Shown here: positions 57,408-64,000 of the stretch, in pieces
Numbering within the stretch: position 1 is the first letter of the stretch
Layout of the letters: each line of letters opens with the position of its first letter
From: Rhizomys pruinosus
Lineage: Eukaryota; Chordata; Mammalia; Rodentia; Spalacidae
Reading direction: 5' to 3'
Length of the DNA: 64,000 bases
NCBI GenBank assembly: GCA_009823505.1
Contig: VZQC01013287.1
Coordinates: 2,571,448-2,635,447 of the forward strand
Position numbers and translations under genes: made by a program
Notes under the pieces: generated by a model
Told to the model about the DNA's origin: nothing
Seen by the model: the letters and a program-made list of their open reading frames with translations, nothing else
Database searches by the model: none

Positions 57408-57605
57408 CTTTTTATATTTTTCTATGTTCAAATTTTTAGAAAATATATTTAGAATTAAGGAAAAGTAATTCAAGTGTTTCACTTGGAAACAAAAGTCCTG
57501 AATGCAGAACAGGCACATGGGGGGGGGGGACAGGCCTCCCAGAGGAGCCTGCGCCATTCTTAGATGTGGGAAGGAAGTCGTCGTTTTGCTAGGATACTTT
57601 CTCTC

Positions 57606-57614
57606 ATCTTTTTT

Positions 57615-57646
<32 letters not shown>

Positions 57647-57815
57647 CTTTCTTCGAGACAGGGTCTCCCTGTAGCCCCAGCTGTCCTGGAACTCACTCTG
57701 TAGCAGGCTGGCCTTGAACTCACAAAGATCCGCCTGAAAAAAAACCAAAGATCCGCGCCTGCCTCTGCCTCCCAAGTGCTAGGATTAAAGGCGTGCGCCA
57801 CCACGCCCGGCTTTC
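57606..57815 (-). repeat. young B1 SINE with internal duplication
   Basis: Reverse B1 flanked by TTTCTCTCATCTTTTTT. Inside it AAAGATCCGC occurs twice, separated by CTGAAAAAAAACC. Confidence 0.88.
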
Positions 57816-57929
57816 TCTCATCTTTTTTATCCTCTGGACTTTCACTTTTGTCCCTTGAATAATATTAAAATAAAAAGAAACCTTAGCCATCTTCTGGCCC
57901 AGAGATGGCAAGTAGGTTTCTCTCTTTTT

Positions 57930-58068
57930 TTTGTCTTTCTTCCTTTCTCCCTCCCCCAACTTTCTTTGTCACAAGAATCTTGCTATGAAGCCCAGGCTGC
58001 CCTTGAACTCATAGCAGTCTTCCTATATCAGCCTCATAAGTGCTGGGATTATAGATGTGCACTCTACC
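57930..58068 (-). repeat. old B1-type SINE
   Basis: AAGCCCAGGCTGCCCTTGAAC and AGTGCTGGGATTATAGATG. Confidence 0.6.
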
Positions 58069-58069
58069 A

Positions 58070-58584
58070 AAGCAAGTAGGTCTCATTTTGATTGTCAGTT
58101 CAAATCTCTTAAGCAATGGCTGCCTATGATGTTCTGCTGTGTATTTGGAAGCATCTCTCCATGTTCCTTTTGTCAACCCATGTCCCCTGTAAATTCAACA
58201 TCAAACCTAGAGCCTTAAACATGCTGGACAAACACTGTATTATTCCCAATTCCCAGTTTAGTATAATGTCTGCCATGGTACAAAAGTGCAGGACTAGTAA
58301 CATTTATCAGATATTTTTCCTCTCTGATCCAGGTGGATGAACCTTTTACTTTGACATTTGAAGAAACTGAGAGGTCAGCTGGTTACCAGTGATCGATCAC
58401 ACAGCTGTGGACAGAATCAGAGACAGAATGACATTTCTCAACCCCTGCTATTGTGTTTATCCCACACAAACAAACTGAGTTGGACTTTGAAGGCAAATCT
58501 TGTATTGAGCCACACTTAAAGGGTCAGATGTAAATATTATTTACATATTAATATATTATTTTTGGAGGAATTAATAACCAAGTT
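58070..58584. other. upstream flank with a MIR-like remnant
   Basis: TTTGAAGAAACTGAGAGGTCAG and ATCACACAGCTGTGG near 58,360-58,410 fit MIR. The rest is unassigned. Confidence 0.45.
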
Positions 58585-58775
58585 TAGCCAGGTGTGGTGG
58601 CGCACACCTTTAATCCTAACACTTGGGAGCCAGAGTCAGGAGGATCTTTGTGAGTTCAAGGCCAGTCTGGTCTACAGAGTGAGTTCCAGGCCAGCTGAGA
58701 CTAAAGGGAGACCCTGTCTCAAAAAGACCAAAAAAAACCCCAAAACAACAACAAACAAACAAACAAACAAAAGTT
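58585..58775 (+). repeat. B1 SINE
   Basis: Forward B1 from GCCAGGTGTGGTGGCGCACA with a tail of AAAC units. Confidence 0.88.
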
Positions 58776-58834
58776 TATTGATGATAATAGTTATTGTATA
58801 TATGTGTAAACATTCCCTACAAATTAGAAGATGA

Positions 58835-59296
58835 CAGAATATTTTAAGTGATTGGTTGAAAGCTCAAGAACAGCTGTTATCCGAAAAGGCTTGGTTCCGA
58901 AGCCTGGCTTAGTCCACTGGAGGTCAGGACTCCAGAGTCTCTTGGCGAGTGCTGTATTTACTGAGAGCACTCCACTCATAGCAAAGCTCCCTGAAGATTA
59001 CATTTTTCCACATTCAGTTTAATTAATTCCCTGTAGACAGAACAACAAAGTATTTTTCACTAGAGAGAAAACTTGCAAACAATTATGATAACAGGATTTC
59101 CACATTTAAGAACTTCAAAGTGAAGAGTGAAGGGCAGACAGAATTCTAGTCAGAGGCAGGGTGTTCATTTCTCTCTTCATGAAAAGGTCTAAGAACAAGG
59201 CATAACGTACGCTGACAAGCCCATAAGCTGTTGAACCCTTGCAACTGTTCTAAGAAATGAAATTCTTCTAACTGTATTTCTAAAAAGCCTAATTTA
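58835..59296. other. upstream flank, unique sequence
   Basis: Nothing recognised. Confidence 0.4.
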
Positions 59297-59297
59297 C

Positions 59298-59575
59298 AGG
59301 TGAAATTTTTTTTTTTTTTGAGACAAGGGTATCTCTGTCAGAGATTTGCCCACCTCTGCCTCTGCCTCTGCCTCTCGAGTGCTGGGACTAAAGGCATGGG
59401 CCACCAGCACCCACATGGCAGCCGAGAACCGTCTGAAACTCCAATTCCAGGAGAACTCCAGTTCCAGGGGAATCCGACACCCTCTTCTGACCTCCATGGC
59501 ATTGCACGACATGGGTGCACAAACCTGCATGCAGACAGTACATTGATACACATACAGAAATAAATAAAAATTAAA
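59298..59575. repeat. reverse B1 joined to 5'-truncated forward B2
   Basis: The reverse B1 lacks its centre and ends GGGCCACC. It is followed at once by AGCACCCACATGGCAGCC of a forward B2 that then runs to its tail. CCACC/CCAGCACCC gives microhomology at the join. Confidence 0.8.
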
Positions 59576-59894
59576 AAAAAAGAAAAATGTATTAATTCAC
59601 TTGCAACCAAATATGAGAACAGGAGTTTTTCCCTTTCTAGCATTTGTGGCATGTTTGTTATGTATGCTAATGGTCATTTTTAGACTAGTTTTAAAATTTT
59701 TATACTTTTTCCCTACTGCATATTAGGCTATGAATAACAACAACCTAAAACAAAAGTGAATATTTATTGATTGCTGGGGGAAAATGTGTTTTAAATGAAT
59801 TAAGTGATTTAGTTCTCTCTCAAAAAGGATAGTTAAAAAATAATAATACAGAAAAAGACATAAGTACATAATTCCCCCACTTAAGAAGGGAGGA

Positions 59895-60090
59895 GGGAGG
59901 AGCAAGGAGGCTCACCAGAAAGATACCCACCGCCGAGCCTGACAACTCCAGCTCAGGCCCCTGGAACCACAAGGCGGAAAGAGAGAACTGACTCCTGAAA
60001 GTTGTCCTTTGACTTCCATACATGAGCTGAGGTTCACACAGACACATACACAGAAACACACATAAATAAATAAATAAATAAATAATAAAA
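59895..60090 (+). repeat. B3 SINE
   Basis: GAGAGAACTGACTCCTGAAAG, TTGTCCTTTGACTTCCATAC and an (AAAT)n tail. Confidence 0.8.
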
Positions 60091-60257
60091 AACTTCTTAA
60101 AAGAATGGAGTAAACAAAAGGCTACATAGAATAATTTTTTTGTTATTTAGAGAATACTTTATTAGTTTCTGTAATCAAACCTACATAGATAAGTACATAG
60201 AATAATTTTATCTGTGCTTAAGCAGTTAGCAAGTAACTGAACTCTGCCTCTAACTTT

Positions 60258-60548
60258 TGTTTGTTTTTGTCTTTAAGAAAGGGTCTGACTTGAGAGCCCA
60301 GCTGTTCTCTAATTTTTGTTGAACTTCCTGTCTCTGCCTCCTACATGCTATTATTGCAGGCATCTGCTAATGTGTGTTCCGTTTAAGTTCTTTTTTGTTT
60401 TTTGGTCTTTTTGAGACAGGGTCTCCCTGTAGCCCCAACTGGCCTGGAACTCACTCTGTAGACCAGGCTGGCCTTGAACTCACAGAGATCTGCCCGCCTG
60501 AGCCTTCCGAGTGCTGGGATTAAAGGCGTGCACACCACCACACCCAGC
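60258..60548 (-). repeat. old and young B1 SINEs
   Basis: A diverged B1 (60,258-60,372) followed by a near-consensus reverse B1 (60,395-60,548) flanked by TTAAGTTCTT. Confidence 0.82.
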
Positions 60549-60719
60549 CTGCTTAAGTTCTTAAGTGTGAATATATACTATGTCCCATGGATGTTTCAAA
60601 ATTTTTCAAGGTTAATTTGGAAAGTTGTGTAGGAGTGTTTCCCCTTTTTTTTTTTTGTTTTTAATGTTTGCAAAAAAAAAATTCTGACAAGTTTTATCAT
60701 TTAAAAAAAAACAGATATG

Positions 60720-60928
60720 TGGGGCTGAGAGATGGCCTAGCGGTTAAGAGCGCCGAGTGCTCTTGCAGAAGACCCGGTTCGGATCACAGCACCCACCAAT
60801 GGTGGCTGAGAACCATCTGACTCCAGTCCCAGGGGAATCAACAACCACTCTTCTGACTCCGCGGCATGCACGACACGGGTTCACAAACCCAACCTACCGC
60901 AGTACACTCTACACATAAAAAATAAATA
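60720..60928 (+). repeat. B2 SINE, indel-rich
   Basis: Young-looking head (GATGGCCTAGCGGTTAAGAG) but many single-base gaps in the body. Confidence 0.82.
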
Positions 60929-60996
60929 AAAATTTTTTAATGTTAAAAAAAAAACAACAGAAGTTCAAACAAACAAACAAAAAAAACCCTAGAAGT

Positions 60997-61568
60997 TAGC
61001 CAGGCACGCCTTTAATCCCAACACTTGGGAGGCAGAGGCAGGCAGATCTCTGTGAATTCAAGGCCAGCCTGGTCTACATAGCGAGTTCCAGGCCAGCTGG
61101 GGCTACAGAGAGACCCTGTCTCAAAAAGACCAAAAACAAAACCAAACAAAAAAACAGAAGTTGAGCCAGGCATGGTGGCGCATGCCTTTAATCCTAGCAC
61201 TTGGGAGGCAGAGGCAGGCAGATCTCTGTGAGTTCAAGGCCAGCCTGGTCTACCGAGTGAGCTCCAGTCCAGCTGGGACTTAAAGGGAGACCCTGTCTCA
61301 AAAATACCAAACAAACAAACAAACAAACAAACCAGAAGTTGAAAATTTGGTGCAAAGCATGCTGCTTAGGGAATGGGGTGAGGGTTGAGGGAAGGTAGAC
61401 CCAAGCTAAATATAGAGTCTACTTTCAAGGCCCCCAGAGTCCAGAAATAAAACATCACAATTGAACCAAGCCTGGTAGCACACCCTTTTAATCCCAGGAG
61501 TTAGAGAGGCAACTCCAGGCGGATCCCTGTGAGATCCAGGCTAGCTGGTGCTACCCAGAGACCTATCT
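60997..61568 (+). repeat. three forward B1 SINEs
   Basis: 60,997-61,140, 61,163-61,330 and an older 61,470-61,568, with AAAC-type tails on the first two. Confidence 0.85.
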
Positions 61569-61671
61569 TTTAAAAAAATTACAATTATAGCTAGAGATAA
61601 CAGAGATTTACCCTAATGACAGAAGCCTGGAACTGTCCCTTTATTTCATGCAAAATTCACATAATATCCTT

Positions 61672-61732
61672 CCTTCCTTCCTTCCTTCCTTCCTTCCTTC
61701 TTTCCTTCCTTCTTTCCTTGCTTCTTTCCTTT
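61672..61732. repeat. (CCTT)n microsatellite
   Basis: A pyrimidine tetranucleotide tract of about 60 bases with a few CTTT units. Confidence 0.95.
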
Positions 61733-61808
61733 TTGGGATATGCTAGGAGTTGAACTCAGGGCCTTACCTTTGCTAGGCAATTTTCTTTAAAAAAAAAAAA
61801 AAAAAGGA

Positions 61809-62105
61809 AGCCGGGCGTGGTAGCGCATGCCTTTAATCCTAGCACTTGGGAGGCAGAGGCAGGTGGATCTTTGTGAGTTCAAGCCCAGCCTGGTCTACAG
61901 AGTGAGTTCCAGGACAGCTGGGGCTACAGGGAGACCCTGTCTNTTTTTTTTTTTTTTTTGGTCTTTTCGAGACAGAGTCTCCTTGTAGCCCCAGCTGTCC
62001 TGGAACTCGCTCTGTAGACCAGGCTCCCCTTGAACTCACAAGGATCCCCCCCTGCCTCTGCCTCCTGAGTGCTAGGATTAAAGGTGTGTGCCACAACGCC
62101 CAGCT
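61809..62105. repeat. inverted pair of B1 SINEs around an N
   Basis: Forward B1 (61,809-61,942) ends CCCTGTCT, then one N at 61,943 and a T run, then reverse B1 (61,960-62,105). Confidence 0.9.
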
Positions 62106-62202
62106 AAAAATATGCATCTTAATGTGAATTTGAGTTCTTTAAAAATAGAAACTACAAAATACTAAGATTTTACTTTCAACTGGAAGAATTTTCTCTGCAG
62201 CT

Positions 62203-62319
62203 GAAGTGTGGCTCAGTGATGGAGCCTAGCATGTACAAGGAAGGGTCCAGCTTCAACTGCCTGCATCCGAATAAAAGAATTCTATGCATTGATAGATGTG
62301 CTCATGTTTCCTGACCTAT

Positions 62320-62360
<41 letters not shown>

Positions 62361-62435
62361 TGGGATCTGAACTTAAGTCCTTATGCTTGTGTAGCAAGCA
62401 CTTTACTTACCTACTGAGCCATCTCCCCAGGCCTC
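62203..62435. repeat. ID-like fragment, (GT)n and tRNA-derived SINE head
   Basis: GTGTGGCTCAGTGATGGAGCC (forward ID-like), a GT tract of about 19 units at 62,322-62,359, then GAGCCATCTCCCCAGGCC ending a reverse tRNA-type SINE. Confidence 0.65.
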
Positions 62436-62454
62436 TGTATTGTATTTTTGTTTC

Positions 62455-62655
62455 TTGTATTTATTATTTTATTTTATGTGTATGAATGTATTGCCCAAAT
62501 GTGTGTAACTGCACCAAATGTGTGCATTGTGCAATGCTCCAGAGGTAAGAAGAGAGTGTCAGATCCCCTTGACCTGGAGTTCTGGATATTAGCCATCATG
62601 GGAGTGCTGGAACTGAACCTGGCAAGGCCTTTTAACTACTGACCCATCTCTCCTC
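62455..62655 (-). repeat. B2 SINE
   Basis: Reverse B2 from TTATTTTATGTGTATGAATG to CCATCTCTCC. Confidence 0.8.
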
Positions 62656-62664
62656 AATTGTCTT

Positions 62665-62667
<3 letters not shown>

Positions 62668-62697
<30 letters not shown>

Positions 62698-62805
62698 ACT
62701 TTTTGAAACAGGGTATCTCTGTATCCCCAGCTCTCCTGGAACTATATAGACCAGGCTGGCCTTGGACTCACAGAGATCTGCCTGCCTCTGCCTCCCAAGT
62801 GCTAG
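62668..62805 (-). repeat. B1 SINE with target-site duplication
   Basis: Reverse B1, cut before its head, with TCAATTGTCTTT on both sides. Confidence 0.88.
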
Positions 62806-62834
62806 GTCAATTGTCTTTTTAAAGTAACAGCTAC

Positions 62835-63074
62835 TGGGGCTGGAGAGCTGGCCTAGTGGTTAAGAGCACTAACTGCTCTTGCAGAGGACCCAGGTTCGAT
62901 CCCCAGCACCCACATGGCAGCTGAGAACCGTCTATAACTCCAATTCCAGGAGAATTCCAGTTCCAGGGGAATCCGATGCCCTCTTCTGACCTCCGAGGCA
63001 TTGCATGACACAGGTGCACAAACCTACATGCAGACAGTACATTCATACAACATAAATAAAAGAAATAAAAATAA
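62835..63074 (+). repeat. young B2 SINE with target-site duplication
   Basis: Forward B2 between TAAAGTAACAGCT-type repeats at about 62,820 and 63,079. Confidence 0.92.
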
Positions 63075-63187
63075 GGTCTAAAGTAACAGCTGCTACTTAT
63101 TTCTCTTTTTTTCTTGACTGTTCCCCTTTGAACTCCTAATTGTTTTAATCAAACTATCCTGAAGAAGTCCCTGCAGTTTTATGCTTT

Positions 63188-63367
63188 TATATATTATTTA
63201 TTTATCATGTGTTTGTGCTCACAGTTATGTCATAGCACATGTGAGATCAGAGGACAGCTTTCGGGAGTTGGTTCTTTCCTTTCCCCATGTGGGATTCTAA
63301 GGATCGAACTCAGGTTGGCAGGCTTGGTTGGTAGCAAGTATTTTTACCTGATAAGCCATCTCATCAG
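63188..63367 (-). repeat. B3 SINE
   Basis: GTGAGATCAGAGGACAGCTT, GGATCGAACTCAGGTTGGC and AAGCCATCTCATCAGC. Confidence 0.78.
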
Positions 63368-63378
63368 CATAGTTTATC

Positions 63379-63380
<2 letters not shown>

Positions 63381-63409
<29 letters not shown>

Positions 63410-63641
63410 TTTTGGTCTTTTTGAGACAGGGTCTCCCTTTAGTCCCAGCTGGCCTGGCACTCGCTATGTAGACCAGGCTGGCCTTGAACTCACAGAGATC
63501 TGCCTGCCTCTGCTCCCGAGTGCTGGGATTGAAGGTGTGTGCCACCACGCCTGGTTTAAGATGTTTCTTGGCCGCTATGTGAGTGCTGGGAATCGAATCT
63601 GGGTCCTCTGCAAGAGCAGTCAGTGCTCTTCACCGCTGAAC
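63381..63641 (-). repeat. composite B2-B1 SINE, copy 3, with target-site duplication
   Basis: On the minus strand a B2 head lacking its first 13 or so bases runs to AAGAAACATCTTAA and passes into ACCAGGCGTGGTGGCACACA, a complete B1. Its (TTTA)n tail and one pair of CATAGTTTATCTT repeats (63,368-63,380 and 63,642-63,654) enclose the unit. Confidence 0.9.
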
Positions 63642-63716
63642 CATAGTTTATCTTTTTTAAAGGCCTTAAGTACAGAATAGATAGGTAGGTGTTTTGTGAG
63701 TGTGGCTTAGTAGGTG

Positions 63717-64000
63717 TATTAGTCAGGGTTCTCTAAAGAAACAGAAGCAACAGGATGAGTATATATAACTATATACAATTTATTGATTTGCTCACGTGAC
63801 GGAGCTCAACAGTAGCGCCAAACTGGAGAGGCGGGGAATCCAGGGAACCGCTCAGTCCGCAAGGCTGGATGTCTCAGGAGTCCCAGTCTAGTGCTGAAGG
63901 CCCGAATGGATTCCAGGAGATCTGCCGGTCTCAGTACACGCTGGGATCCGAAAGGTTGATCACAGCAGCAAGACAAACTCACCAGATGAGAGAAGCAAGC
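63717..64000. repeat. interspersed repeat of uncertain class, cut by window end
   Basis: TATTAGTCAGGGTTCTCTA is a word that starts a common mammalian interspersed repeat. It is followed by TTTATTGATTTGCTCACGTG and a GC-richer part. I cannot name the family. Confidence 0.4.

Overview
The window is nuclear DNA from a muroid rodent. It is saturated with B1, B2, B3, B4 and ID SINEs and carries one recognisable gene, Nfe2l2 (NRF2), on the minus strand. The predicted protein has rodent-type stretches such as the Neh6 segment leading into DSAPGS. The B1 copies share a consensus (tail near CAGGGAGACCCTGTCTC) that differs from the usual house-mouse B1, so I do not read this as Mus or Rattus; an early-branching or cricetid-like muroid is possible, but the species cannot be fixed from the window.

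Layout. Positions 1-3,420 are AT-rich and almost free of SINEs, and may be the far 3' UTR or flank of a convergent gene (known synteny suggests Hnrnpa3). Positions 3,420-9,740 are SINE-dense intergenic DNA. Nfe2l2 occupies about 9,745-50,400: 3' UTR, exon 5 (10,197-11,414), exon 4 (11,743-11,919), exon 3 (13,101-13,190), exon 2 (13,912-14,178), a 36 kb first intron full of SINEs, and the coding part of exon 1 (50,265-50,309) inside a CpG island of about 49,360-51,060. The five coding pieces join without a phase break into a 598-residue protein with both KEAP1-binding motifs (DLG 29-31, ETGE 79-82), both beta-TrCP motifs (DSGIS 337-341, DSAPGS 376-381), a CNC-bZIP region and the Neh3 VFLVPK motif. 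Positions 51,100-64,000 lie upstream of the gene and hold repeats; I see no second gene there.

Points that stand out: (1) a 4-bp tandem duplication in the last codons of Nfe2l2 shifts the frame, so the protein ends PDRC instead of a PDVRKN-type tail; (2) three copies of a composite SINE in which the 5' half of B2 is fused at the same point to the start of B1, two of them with clear target-site duplications, which looks like an amplified B2-B1 family; (3) two large near-duplications in intron 1 (2.1 kb tandem and 1.4 kb dispersed) in which one copy carries many small indels, together with other indel-rich patches and two isolated N bases, which point to unpolished long-read gap filling; (4) a GC-box and G-quadruplex repeat cluster upstream of exon 1.
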